A DNA stretch of 64,000 bases from Chinchilla lanigera (taxonomy: Eukaryota > Chordata > Mammalia > Rodentia > Chinchillidae), in NCBI RefSeq assembly GCF_000276665.1, contig NW_004955433.1, positions 13,990,642 through 14,054,641 on the forward strand. Reading direction: 5' to 3'. The translations under genes and the position numbers were made by a program. The notes below the pieces were generated by a model, which was not told where the DNA came from, searched no databases, and saw nothing but the letters and a program-made list of their open reading frames with translations. Positions 22,731 to 34,570 of the stretch are shown one piece after another. Position 1 is the stretch's first letter. Each line of letters begins with the position of its first letter.

Positions 22731-22850
22731 TCTTTTTCTTTTTTTTTTTGTTTTTGTTTTTGTTTTTGTTTTTCTCCGGTACCGGGAACCGAACTCATGA
22801 CCTTGCACTTGCCAGGCAGGCGCTTTGCCACTGAGCTAAATCCCCAGCCC
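22731..22850 (-). mobile_element. ID-type SINE, antisense, perfect 17-bp TSD
   Basis: Carries the CCGGTACCGG segment, a (TTTTTG)n tail and the TAAATCCCCAGCCC terminus. The 17-bp duplication CTAGCTTATGGTTCTGT is exact at 22714-22730 and 22851-22867. Among the youngest insertions in the window. Confidence 0.95.
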
Positions 22851-22969
22851 CTAGCTTATGGTTCTGTATAAGCCAGAATAATATTGAAAGGTTTTGGTGG
22901 CTATAGGCTGTATTTATGGTTTTCAATCCATTGTCTTTTTTTTTTTTTTCTTCTGTCTATGAGGAAGTA

Positions 22970-23130
22970 GAGTCATCAGTTCCATCTAACAGATGAGGAA
23001 GTAAAGGTCAGAGAAGTGAAATGGCTTGCTCAAGGCCATATGGCTTGCACAGTTTAGTTTGTGACAGGGCTGATTCAGTCAGTCACTTGTCTAATTTCAA
23101 AACCTATGTCCTTTCCACTGTAACCCCACA
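22970..23130 (-). mobile_element. MIR SINE
   Basis: Contains AACAGATGAGGAAGTAAAGG, CAGAGAAGTGAAATGGCTTG, CTCAAGGCCATATGGC and a final CTTTCCACTGTAACCCCA, a diverged MIR pattern. Confidence 0.65.
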
Positions 23131-23479
23131 ACATTTCTTGCTGAATAGCCCCACCAATGTGGGCAATGAGAAGCTGGCAGCCTGAGACCTAATACCCATG
23201 GGATGGCGTCAGTATTCTTTGGTAGCTGAGAGGCTACACATAGCAAGTGCTGGGTTTTCTCTGGAGGTGGTGGTGATGGTCATTACTGTGCATCACATTG
23301 ATTTTGACACCAGGATATTTTCCTAGCAACTGTCTGCTCAGCTCTTGAAATCATTCTCCATCCCTCCTTCAGAAGTGTGTGCCATTTTCATGTTGCAGCA
23401 GAGAGCCAGCTCTGAAGACTTTGGCTTTGGTGGAGGAAGGTGGTTTAGAGAAGACTGGGGGAAGAGAGGATAGTAGGAG

Positions 23480-24330
23480 ACCCATCCATCCATAAGCATT
23501 TATGTGAACCAGGTATCCACATGTTTTGCCAGGTATGACATGGTGTCATGGAGCGGTAGAAGAAGGTCTTACTCTCTACCCTTGAGGAACCTGTAGTCTA
23601 AAGAAAACTGCATGTAAAAGGCTGTCTTGCACTTTAGAGAAAGAAGTGCCATGATGTCTGTGTATATAGTATATTACAGGAAAACAGAGGACCCTTTCTC
23701 AGGGAGGAAATTCAGGAAAGTCAGCTGAGAGAAAATGGCATGAGGGCTGAGTCTTCAGAACAAGTGGTAGTTAGCCAGGTGGAAAAAAAGGAATGCTAGA
23801 CAGAGAACCAAAGGTCTAAGATACATCTCCACGTAGAACATGCTGGGAATGGAAAATAATTTGATTTGACTACAACAGTGTATGTTAGAAGAATGTTAAG
23901 AAATGAGGGATGAACAATGAGACAGAAACCAGATCGTGAAGGACCTTATAAAATTACGCTAAGGACTTTGGATTATATTCTGAAGGTGATGAGATGCCAC
24001 CAGGAGGTTTTAAAGAAATGGGTGGCAGAATTAGTTTGCTTTTTCAAAAGATCACCTAAGTGGATTAAAGGGAGTCAGATGTGCTGGTTTGGAGATGGGG
24101 TGGAAAGTTACTTCTGTAATCCAGGTGGGGAAGGATTAAGAACTAAATTAAAGCAGTAAGCAAGGTGGGTAGAAAAGGGAAAGACTCAGGGGATACTTGA
24201 GCAATGAAATAATTTAACTTTCTTGATGATCAGTTGGAAGAGTGCTGAGGAGATCAGTGTTAAAGTATAGACAAGACTGAGTCTAGGATTTCTGGTTTGG
24301 GTCACTGTGATACGGTTATACCATTGTCTG
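23480..24330 (-). mobile_element. L2 LINE fragment
   Basis: Long diverged match to the L2 3' region: CCTTGAGGAACCTGTAGTC, GAAATTCAGGAAAGTCAGCTG, GATCGTGAAGGACCTTATA, TAAGGACTTTGGATTATATT, CTGTAATCCAGGTGGGG. No functional reading frame. May continue further to about 25,150 as additional fragments. Confidence 0.7.
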
Positions 24331-25369
24331 AGATGGAAGAATGCAGGAGAAAGGAAAAGGGAACATTTGGGGGGAAAAATGGTAACCACTGTGGTCAGTC
24401 TGATGATTCTTGTGGATTATCCAAGTATAGATCCCAGATAGGCAGTAAATTGGCTGTGTTGGTTAGGACATAGGACTCACTGGGGGAGGAGGGTAACGTG
24501 GAATTCTGTGATGCTTGTAGGCAGTGACAGCTCTGGAAATTAGTAATCTCAGTGAGAAGGGAAGAGAAGGCTGAGGATATATCCCTCACCCCACCCTACA
24601 CACATGTGTGGCAGCTCCAGGAAATAATAATTTAGGAAGAAGAGCTGTGAGAGAAATTTAGAAGGAGTGATCCGAGAGATAAGAAAGAAAATACAAGGTA
24701 GAGCAGCATCATGAAAATCAAGAAAGAAGAGGATTTCAAGATGAGGAAGTGGTTAGTTGAGTCAGATATTGCGGCAGCAGATATGGTGAAGGTGTCCATT
24801 GGGCCTGACAAGTTGTAAATCTTGGCAAGAAAGTTTTAATGGAATGGTGGGAGAAAAGCCAAATTGCAGTAGGAGTTAATGTGTGGGATTGAGAAGTTGG
24901 TGGAGGCCATGGATAGAAACCCACTTACCTCCTCACCCCCTCAAAAAGAAGTGTGGTCCATAGAAGGAAGTGGAAAGGTATGGAGTGAGAGAAGGGGTAT
25001 AGGGTCCAAGGAAGACTTTATTTTTATTGTTCTCTTGGCTTACCAGGAGGACTTGGATCCACTGAGAAACTGTAAAGAAAGAGCCCCGATTAGGGGTCGG
25101 GGAGAAGTAGCAGGTCTAAGAAAGAGGAAGGGGCAGGAGCAGAGCCCCTGAAAGGATGAACAACTTGATCCTGACATCATGAATGTACATCTCCTTCCTT
25201 GAGGCTGATGAGGGTGGGCAGCAAGTTTGGGGTGTGTATAAAGAACTTTATGGGTAGAAGAAGCTCCTGCCTTAGCATTTTTTTTTTCCTTTAAAGTGAG
25301 AGGAATTAAAAAGCATCTGTACTCATTTACTGGAACACCGGAGACTGGTAGCCTTTATATTCTATTCAA

Positions 25370-25480
25370 ATCCCTTATTCATTCATTTATCCAATATTTA
25401 TCTAGCACCTATTATGTGTTAGGCACTGTTCTAGATGCTTGGAAATTCAGGGTGAACAAGTCAGGTCCCAGGTGAATCAG
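25370..25480 (-). mobile_element. L2 LINE 3'-end fragment
   Basis: ATTCATTCATTTATCCAATA, CTAGCACCTATTATGTG and TAGGCACTGTTCTAGATGC are the reverse complement of the conserved L2 3' terminus. Confidence 0.75.
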
Positions 25481-27588
25481 GCAGTAGCCTCATAAACAAA
25501 TAATTGGTCACAGTAATTGCAAACTGTGAAATTTTTTTCTGCAGTCACACCTTTGGAGAAGACCTTATGCCAATCACAGAGGGATCTAATTTCTGCTCTC
25601 AGAGAATTGGATCATTTGGAAGAGACAAATGGAGCTGTGAGGGTAAAGAAAAGGCAGTAACAGAATTTAGTTTGGACAACGGCTCTCAGTTAAGCTGAGA
25701 GGGAGCCATGGTAGTTGGAGAAATGAGAGTTTGGTGGAGACCATTGTTTTTCTCCTACAGACTGTTTCAGTGGGGCCTCCTGTCACTGTTCCCTGCAGCT
25801 TAAAGGTAGAAGTGGACACATTACTCAGGCCTTACCACAGTGATTGGCCCAGGGTGGTCATGTAACTCAAGCCTGGTCAATTGTAGTTCTTCTCTGGAAT
25901 TTTGTAGTCACTAAGAGAAAGAAGCTCTTCATCTGAAATCTCGGGAAAGTCTTCATTTGACTGGAGTGACAAAAACTTGGAGCTGTGTGTAGCCATATCT
26001 CCACATCTCCATTGTTCTCCACAAAAAGAAGCTTGTTTTATCACGGGAGGGACTATAAAGACAACTGTAAGGAAAAGACTGGGAGGTTGAGAGATGGGGA
26101 AGGGAATGAGGAGAAGACAAAGAGGAAATTGGGAAAACATCTGATAATATCACTGGAATCTCTGAGTTGGCTCTATGGATCTGACAGTTGTATGAACCAG
26201 TAAATCCATCTGACGCAAACTAATCTGAGTTGGGATTCTGTCCCCTACAACCAGAATCATCTTGATAAAAAGGGTATGATCTTCCATGAAGAACAAATAG
26301 CATTAGATAAAGCATAAAAGCGGGACTCAAACATGTAGGACCCTATCCAAGGGGTAGTGGAAGTTGCTTGTGTCTGGAAAGTTGGAGGTTTCTGGAAACA
26401 GGAGAAGTGATTGAAAGGGAAGAGTGGAGCTATACTGTAGGGTCCCCTGATCATTTTGCTAATATACTTAGTGTACAGTTTGGTGCCAAGTCAGGAGAAC
26501 CTGATGAAGAGAGATCATAAATGAGTCTTAAGAGCAGAGAGACTTGAATAGTCTGAGTAAGAAAGGGCAGTGAAATGTAGGATGGTTGTGGTGAGGGATG
26601 GAGGGTTGGAGGCATACTAGGTGAGAGCTGGTGTCTAGTTGAACACAGAAGAAAGATCAGAGGAGTCCTTTGAACTTTGAACCTCAGTGGTGGAGTTCAG
26701 CTATGCCTTCAAGTTCAGAAGCATGACAACCAAGAGAGAGAGGAAAATGGCAACTCAAATCACAAGTATGAGTTTCAGGTCCTTACAGGATCACTTTCTG
26801 GAATGTGGAACAGTTTACTTGGGAGATAGTTCTGGCATTTAGAAGAGGTTTCTGGGTTGGAAGGAGAATTGGGCTTAGCTGCCCTTTGTGGAAGGCCCTT
26901 GAGAGGGTGTGATGCCTGGGGTGGGATGCACAGATAGAAGGAGGATGGCCCCAGCAAGGTGCCATTCAGGTACAAGTAAGCCAGGGAGCCTACCTTTGGT
27001 GATTTACACCTAGCTCCACCTGGCAAGAGGAGCCGGAGTCAGAGGAGCGGAAGGAAACCTCAGAGCACTCGGCCACATGTGGAACCCCAGGGAGGAAATG
27101 AGCTTCAGGAACTTCTTGGTGAGAAGCAGGGTCTGGCACCTGGCCTTGGCAAGTTAAAAAAAAGACTGAGAAAACACCCTTGTATTTGTTGATTGATGCT
27201 ACTATTGGCCTTTGAAAGAGCAGTTGCAATGGAGGGAAAGGGATGATTCCAGAGCACAAAGGTTTTCTGAACTCCAGGGTAGGCAAAAAGAATAGGGGGC
27301 CCCATGTCTTAAGAGATAGATGGACAGGCCTGAGGGTACCAGCGGGCTTGGGCAAGAGAGGCACCTACTCTATCTCTCTGGTCCTCGCTGACCCCATCAG
27401 AGGGGTCCTTGGGGGGGAGATGGAATAGCAGTGAGGAGAACCTAGTTCTGAATTGTAGCCATTCTTCCCTGCCCCTGTCTCATATGATATATAAAGTTGT
27501 TTCTTCTCTTCTTTAAACCCGTCCTTAGAATTTCAGCTACATGGACCTCACTATTCTGTAACTTCTTTGGCACACGTTTGTTCATTCT
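25481..27588. other. Intronic sequence, purine-rich, nothing recognised
   Basis: Possible further weak L2-like segments but none that I can delimit. No exon or RNA gene supported. Confidence 0.4.
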
Positions 27589-27597
27589 ACAAATTCC

Positions 27598-27755
27598 AGT
27601 GGGGCATGGTGGCACACACCTATAATCCCAGCACTTGGGAGGCTGAGGCGGGAGGATCATTGCAAATTTGAGGCCAGCCTGGGCTACAAAGTGAGCTCAA
27701 GGCCAGTCTGAATTGCATAGTGAAAACTTATCTCAAAAAAAAGATTTAAAAAAAA
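27598..27755 (+). mobile_element. B1 SINE, full length
   Basis: GGGGCATGGTGGCACACACC head with the polymerase III A-box region, CCAGCACTTGGGAGGCTGAG, and the internal duplicated segment (GGCCAGCCTGGGCTACAAAG, then GGCCAGTCTGAATTGCATAG) typical of rodent B1. A-rich tail. Target duplication ACAAATTCC at 27589-27597 and 27756-27764. Confidence 0.95.
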
Positions 27756-28199
27756 ACAAATTCCCATGTAACACCAGCCATATTTTGACACTTTCTTGGC
27801 TTCTAGGAACAATCCCCTTAATAATAAGATAGTCAAGCTTCCTGCCCTCAATGACATTACAGTTTTAGGGAAGGGAGATAGTGAACAAATAAGTGAAAGC
27901 AAGGTCATTCATACAGTGAGAAGTATTTTGAAAGAGGAAATTAGAGTTAAATAGTGGAGAGTGGTGAGGGGAAAGAATGGATAAGAAAGCAAGTTAGTGG
28001 ATGCAGAAGCTCTGAGACAGAAGTGAGCACAAGCAACACCAGTGAGCACTCAAGTACAGGAAAGCCCAGAGGAGCTAAAGAAGTAAACAGGCCAGTGTAC
28101 AGGGCTTGTTGGCCGTGGAATGGCATTTGGGTCCCATTCTGAATGCCAGGAGGGGTTGAAACACAACATCTTGATCTGACTTATTAAAAAGATCCTTCT

Positions 28200-28450
28200 G
28201 CATTCTGAGAAAGGCAAAACCACAGGGACAGAAGTTACATCAGTGGTTTCTAGGGACTGGGGTAGGAGTGGAGGGGGAGGGATTGACTACACAGGGGCAC
28301 AAGGGAACTTACGTGGGAGATGGAAATATTCTATGTCTTACTTGTGGCAGTAGTTACACAACTGTGTATATCTATCCAGACTCATCAAACTGCATGCCTA
28401 AAACTGGTGAATTTTATTTGGGATAAATTGTATTTTAATAAGTCTGACTT
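28200..28450 (+). mobile_element. L1 3'-UTR fragment (old L1M)
   Basis: Matches the old L1 3' end in order: GTGGTTTCTAGGGACTGGGG, GGAGGGATTGACTACA, TACACAACTGTGTATATC, CTCATCAAACTGCATGCC, and TTTATTTGGGATAAATTG. Confidence 0.75.
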
Positions 28451-28789
28451 ATAAAATATACATTTTTAACCAAAAAACGAATTGCAGTAAGCCTTACCAA
28501 AAACCCCCTGTCTGCTCTGCGGAGGACGGGTGATACGGAGCTGGCCTGGAAGCAGAGGACCATTGCACCGTCCAACAGGATGGCCACTCAGCGCTCTTCT
28601 TACAGCTCAGCCTGTGCTACATGCTGTTCCTGGTGGCTTCCTTAAATCAGTTTATTGATGTATGTTCTTAGTTTTCCTGTTTACAGAGCTTTCCTTCACA
28701 ATTTGTTTGAAAGCCCACAGTGGATAGAAACCATCTGCTTCATTTGTGTGAGCCCATGAGAGATGCTTATTACATGTAATGTTCCTTAC

Positions 28790-29140
28790 ATTCAAATGGT
28801 GCTTTCAAGTTGATTATCTCCTTGGAATCATAAAACAATCTTGTCTGACTACACGGACATCATTACATCCCCATTTTGTAGATGAAGAAACCAAGGTTAA
28901 AAAAAAAAAGGCAAAAAGAGTGAAGGAAGCAAGAGCTTTGGAAGTCTTATCTTTGTTATTTGTTGGCTATCTTTGTGATTTGGGGGAACTCATTCGATCT
29001 CTATGAACCTCAGTTTCCTAATTGTTAACAAGAAACAAAAAAAGTAACATATCGTCAATACACTGTGAGGATTAAATGAGGTAAAAGCTAAAATTACTTA
29101 GCACATACTTGACATACATTAAATGGTAGCTATTTGTGTC
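28790..29140 (+). mobile_element. Two adjacent MIR-like fragments
   Basis: First part: CATCCCCATTTTGTAGATGA and CCAAGGTTA. Second part: GGGGGAACTCATTCGATCTC, AACCTCAGTTTCCTAATTG and GAGGATTAAATGAGG, GCACATACTTGACATACATT. Typical MIR order with a small A-rich block between. Confidence 0.65.
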
Positions 29141-31205
29141 ATTTTGACTATTAGAGAAAAATGATTTATTCAAAGTGATGTGGCCAATACATGGTGCAGT
29201 TAGATTCCAGATTTTCTTCCTTACTTCCATCACCACTCGGTACATACTTATTATCCATTGATTAGTCCAGGGCTAACTAGTTCTTAACCAATTTGGGTGC
29301 TTATAGTTAACTGATTATTTCATAATAATGCTCAACACAGTGCTCAGCACCGTGTAGACAAGATGTAATGAAATAGGCTCCACCTCTGGAGCAGAGGTGT
29401 TCTTAGAGACCGTAAGCGTTGTAGCCAGGTAAGGCAAAAAATGCTGTGGGAGTACCTACTGCCTAGTTGTGGGATCTGGGAAGACTTCTCCAAAGAGGTA
29501 ACACTGAAACTGTCTTTCATATATTCATAGATAGATAGATGTTGTGACATTAAAATATGGGCAAAACATGCACCAGTCTTACCTATTTTACAGATGTTCA
29601 AGAAAGCACCCACAGTAACAATCATGAGGTAGAAAAAACTAGGACATTATGAGCACCCAAGAATATCGGTAAATATTCTTTCTTGATGGCAGCTTCTTGC
29701 TCACTCCCCACGACACTGACTTTCAGGGTAACTGTTTACTGGGTTTTCTATAGAGTTTACTACTTATATATCATATTGTCTAGTTTTGTCTGGTTTTGAT
29801 ATAATTGGAATCATACCATTAGCTATTAAGTCATGTATGTTTCCTTACATGTTTATAATACTTACCTAAGTTGTTTTAGGTAGCTGTAATATGTTCAGTG
29901 TCACTGCTATATATGTGACATTCATTTTTGCAAATATTTTTTCTATGCACCATCCACAAATACTTGTGAATACTTACAAATATGCTGTTTCATTAACTTT
30001 ACTACTATATAATATTCGTTGTTATAAACCAGCCATGACTGTGCACAATTCATTTATCCATTCTACTGTTGATTTGCCTTTGAATTATTTTGTGTGTGCA
30101 TGCATCTGCATTCTGGGGCACATGTATTTGTGACGTGTTCCAAATCCTTACCACCACTTGCTGTTGTCAGTGTTTCCATTTCTGTCAAACTGATGGGTGG
30201 GTAGTAATACCTCAGTGTACTTTTACTTTACATATTCTAGATTACCAAGATTGGGCAGCTTTTCCTATATTTATTGGATAGTTGTATTTCTGCTATTGTG
30301 AAATTCTTGTTCTTTCACTGTTATTAAAATTAGACTGTATTTGTTCATTCATTATTGGCATTCTTTATGTGTTCTCAATATTAGTCCTCTTCTGTTTTTT
30401 GTGTTGTTACCTTCTGCTTTCATCTCCTTTCTATTCTCTGCCTTGCCTTTTCACTTTGTTAATAGTATATTGTGGTCATGTTTTTTAGACTTTCTCTTTT
30501 TGATTAAAGTTTTTTGTATACTAGTAAAGAAGCTTTACTTTATCTTGAAGTGACAAAACTATCCTCTTTTTTGCCACCCCCTTCAAAAAGGTTTGGAGCT
30601 TTCTTCCTTTCTTATTTAGGTGTTTAACTGTCATCGATTCTTTTATGTGGTTTGAGGAAGGGGTCCAGTTTCACTGTCTCCCCTAATAGATACTCACTTG
30701 TCCCAGCACCATTTGGAAAAGGCCATTCTTTTAGTCACTGTCCTGTGGAGTGTCTGTGTCATAAGTCAAGTGTTCGTATATGCAGGGGCCTTTTTCTTGG
30801 CTTTTTCTGTTCCATTGGACTCTATCCTTATGTCACTGCTCGCCTGATTAATATGGTATTCTAACGTGTTTTTGTGTTTGGTTTAGCAAATCTCCTTCCT
30901 CTTCATGAGTATCTTGGCTATTCTCAGTTCTTTTGCTTGTATATCAGTATTAAAAACTTCTTGTTGTACATACTTCTATACAACCATTATGATTCTGATG
31001 ATTTGAATCCACTGATCTTTTTAGGTAGAATGGATATCTTTAACTCTTGACGCTTCCTGATCTATGACCATGTTATGTTTCACCATGATTTAGGTTATCA
31101 CAATTTCTCTTATGATATTTTGTAATTTTTTCTATAAAGATTTTATATGATTTTTGTTAATTATACCTATATACTTGAGATTTACCATGACCTTGAACTG
31201 CTACT

Positions 31206-31387
31206 TCTTTTTTTTTTTTTGGTGGTGGTACCTGAGCTGCCCAGAGCTTTTGAAATGAGTTATAGCCCCAGCTCTTTGCTATTTTTTATCTTGAGACATG
31301 GTCTCACTAAGTTGGAACTTACGATCTTCCTGTTTCAGCCTCCCAAGTGCTGGGATTACAGATATGTGCTATCACAGACAGCTGGCT
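31206..31387 (-). mobile_element. Diverged dimeric B1-ID type SINE
   Basis: Reading the minus strand: a B1-like monomer (reverse of CCTCCCAAGTGCTGGGATTA) followed by a tRNA-like part (reverse of GGTACCTGAGCTGCCCAG to AGCCCCAGC). Same architecture as the element at 4600-4806. Confidence 0.6.
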
Positions 31388-31649
31388 GTTTAGTATACGT
31401 TTATGATACATAGTAATGGCCTAGTTTTTAATGAGTTTCTGCTCTGTCAGATTTTAAGAATTTGTATACTTTTCTGGGAAAGAAAGGAAGAAAAGGAAAC
31501 ATGATCAAAATCTGATATGTATATGTACCAGTTCCCCAAGATGAATATAATTTTTATGTTTAACAAATACATATTAATAAAAATACACATTTACAAAGTT
31601 GGCTAACAATCGATTATCAGATATCTTTTTTCCTTCCTTCCGTCCTTCC

Positions 31650-31778
31650 TTCCCTTTTTTTGACACAGGATCTTGTGATTTTGCCCTGGCTGGCCTTAAG
31701 CATGACCTCCACCCCCACCCCTAGTCTCAATTTCCAAGTAGCTGAGATTACAGTCATTCATCACCCCACCTGGCTAAG
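31650..31778 (-). mobile_element. Diverged B1 SINE
   Basis: Reverse-complement B1 traces: GACACAGGATCTTGTGATTT, GGCTGGCCTTAAGCATGACC, AGTAGCTGAGATTACAG and CACCCCACCTGGCTAA, preceded by a (CCTT)n run. Confidence 0.6.
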
Positions 31779-32224
31779 ATATGTTTTTTTGTAAATATTT
31801 TCTCCTTGCTTGTGGTTTGTCTTTTGTTCTTTTGATAATTGCTTCTTGTTTTAAGATTACATTTTGTATTTGTTACTGGTATATAGAAATAACTTGTGTA
31901 CTGATTTTATATTGAGCAGCTTTAATTTTTGTATAATTCCAATAGTTAATTTGTAGATGCTGAGGCCCAGAGGGAGGAGTAACCTATCTAGGTTTCCATG
32001 CTGATTAGTAGCAGGACACTCATGAATATGGTTCTATTTCTCCAAAGGAAAAATATTCGGGAAGAGGTGGGGGAACAGTGGGGAGAGGGAATATAACATT
32101 TATTTACACCTATTATTTAAGATGTTTAGTATACATTATCAGTTTAACTGTCATTGGAGGCATACGCTTGGTGCCCTATAAATGAGGAAAGTGAGATACA
32201 GAGGTTATCAGAAAAACTTGTTCA

Positions 32225-32395
32225 GTTGTTAATAAGGAGGGGAAAAGGGATTGAAGGGAATGGAGGAGGATGGGAGGGGGAAAAAAGACAAATCAAGGCA
32301 TATCATGTACTGGTACAAATTCCCTGTGATGCATGTGATCATTATATATACCTAAATTGTACCAATAAACTTAATTTAATTTTTTAAAAAAACCT
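32225..32395 (+). mobile_element. Probable L1 3' terminus
   Basis: G-rich purine stretch then CCTAAATTGTACCAATAAACTTAATTTAAT and poly-A. This resembles the 3' end of rodent-lineage L1 elements. Family uncertain. Confidence 0.45.
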
Positions 32396-34334
32396 TGTTT
32401 AGGATTCCGTCCTTGCTCATTACTAAAGAAACATGCCAGGGGTGTTTGCTATTGTACATACACTAGACGTCATGCCTCTCTGCTGGAGTTCAGACACCTG
32501 CAGAAACTCTCTGGGCCTCCTAATCTCACCATGCTGTCTCCTAGGTCTCCGGCCCTGTACACATCTGGGGCTGCCTCTTAATAACACTGAACTGGCAGCT
32601 CCAGATTCATTCAGGCCTGGTTACTGTCAGCACTTGGGCTGAGTTCCTACCCAAAGTTCCTCCCCCAACCCCCTTACAGTGTCCCTCCAGCCAAAGAAAT
32701 TAGTTCACAACTTGTTGGGTTCAGGAACCAAATTAGGAGTTGTCCTCAGTGTGTTATTTCAATCCTGACTAGAAAATAATGGTTAGGGTTTTATGACCCT
32801 GCTTTGTTGTAGCAGTGGACTAGACAGAATTTATGGAGGATGTGCTTCGCAGCACCCCCCACACACACACCCATACACACACACCTTGTGTTGATGTCAG
32901 AGCTCCCTGCACACAAGGAAGTTTGCTGGTGCTGGCCTTGTGGAGGAATCGTGGGCTCTGTTTGTGAGCACAGCCCAGCAGTGCTCTATTCAGTATGACA
33001 GCTTCCTACTCTGGAACACACAGCCCTTCACGGGTGACAGTAAATTATGCAACTGCAGCGTTAAACAATGGGGAGTAATGGGGGAAAGGAAGGGACAAAC
33101 TGGATTTCAGCCTGCATCTGAAATGTGAGCATGCAGACCTAAGCTACTTGGCAGTTGACAAGAGGAAAGTCTTTAGCAACTGAGAATAGCCAGGAAGTCC
33201 TGTCAAGCACTACTTGTGAGAGTGGGCTTGACTGTTTAAAAAATGTAAATGTTCTTTTGTAACTCTGTTTATCAATTCAGGGAGCGTTTTAGAAACCAGG
33301 AGGGACATTTGCAAAGAAAGTAGTCATATGGCATTAAAAAGTAATTGAATGCTATATGCAGCAGTGGTATTTAACCTTTGTCCCAGTGGCCTGAAGTCAT
33401 CATTTTTTATTATTGCTTTGTGCTAAAAATTGGTGTCCCTAAGGACAATTGATGTGCAGACTTTTTGCTCTACCCCCAACCTCAGATGGTCCTGGAATGC
33501 AATTAACTCGCTTTGATATGCTTTGTATAATTTTCCTGTCTCTTCACTTGCTGTTACCTGTCCTATCGTGCTGCTTTCAGTGTTCCCACTTCAAGCAGTA
33601 TTCCCCTTCTTGTTCTGTGTAAATTTACAGTGGCTCAAAAAACCAGATGACCAGCTTTGTCACTATAGTGTGTGGAGCAAAATAAATACAAGAGAGTGAG
33701 AACCTACAAAACCCTTATAAAAGTAGTGCTTGTGCTTTAGCAGCTTGGACTTTTCTGCACTTCTGCCTATTTATGACATGGGGTTAAGTATGTATATAAA
33801 AATGAACTGACAACTGTGAAATGCTATACAAATGTATGTGATGGCAACAGATTTGCCACCGCTGTGTCTCTGACTGCCCAGTGTTCTTCATTGTCTTTTC
33901 CTGGCTCCTAGAAGGGTTTCAGTTCATTTCACAGAAGTTGCTGGACAAGTAGCTCCCAGAGAGTGATGTACTGTCACTTATTACAAAAGAGGTTGGACTG
34001 CCTCTAGCAAGCAGTGAGGAGGATGTTATGAAGAATCTCTAGAGCACAGATGTTCTATGGGCCCTTTCTGTAAGATGATGTGGGCACATGTGGACACAAA
34101 GGCTGCCTGACAAAGAGAGACATCCCCAGGAACACTGGCCAGTGGTCAGCACCTTGGCATCTGCTCACCTACAGGAAAACTTAAAGCTAGGCCACACCCA
34201 AATGCTACTTTTTGGTCAAGACCCACACTAACAATTCTTTTAGGGAAGAGGGAGATTTGGCATTTTCAGATGTTGTAGTCCTCAGATGAAAGAAACCATT
34301 TGGTTAAAGTGGCTTCCACCAACTTTGTTGTTTA
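32396..34334. other. Intronic sequence, mostly unique
   Basis: Contains a short imperfect (CA)n at 32859-32886 and a weak MIR-like 3' end near 33740-33850 (GTGAAATGCTATACAAATG). No exon supported. Confidence 0.45.
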
Positions 34335-34570
34335 CTCAGTTTTTTCCACTCTGTAGATATATATTGATTTCCTGCTCTTTACTAAGCACTGTATCAGGTG
34401 TTGAAACAGAGCAAAACACAAAATCTCTGCCCTCATAAGACAGTCTTACATTTCAGTGGAGGAAGAAGGGCAATAAACAAACATGCAAAGTACACAATAT
34501 GTCAGCTTGTGCTAAGTGCTGTGGAGAAAAACGCAGCCAGGCAGGGGGTTAGGAAGTGGTGAGGGGATCT
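34335..34570 (-). mobile_element. L2 LINE 3'-end fragment
   Basis: GATTTCCTGCTCTTTACTAAGCACTG, ATCTCTGCCCTCATAAGACAG (broken phrases of reverse L2), and GTGCTAAGTGCTGTGGAG. Diverged but in the right order. Confidence 0.7.

Larger units (their letters stand above)
29755..31960 (-). mobile_element. Old L1 remnant, antisense, with nested SINEs
   Basis: T-rich plus strand with reverse-complement L1 phrases: ATAATATTCGTTGTTATA, CTTGTCCCAGCACCATTTGG, TTCTGTTCCATTGGACTC, ATCTTGGCTATTCTCAG, and ATATAGAAATAACTTGTGTA. Order on the window (3' UTR first, then ORF2 region) supports the minus orientation. No intact frame. Nested SINEs at 31206-31387 and about 31650-31778 were inserted later. Confidence 0.7.
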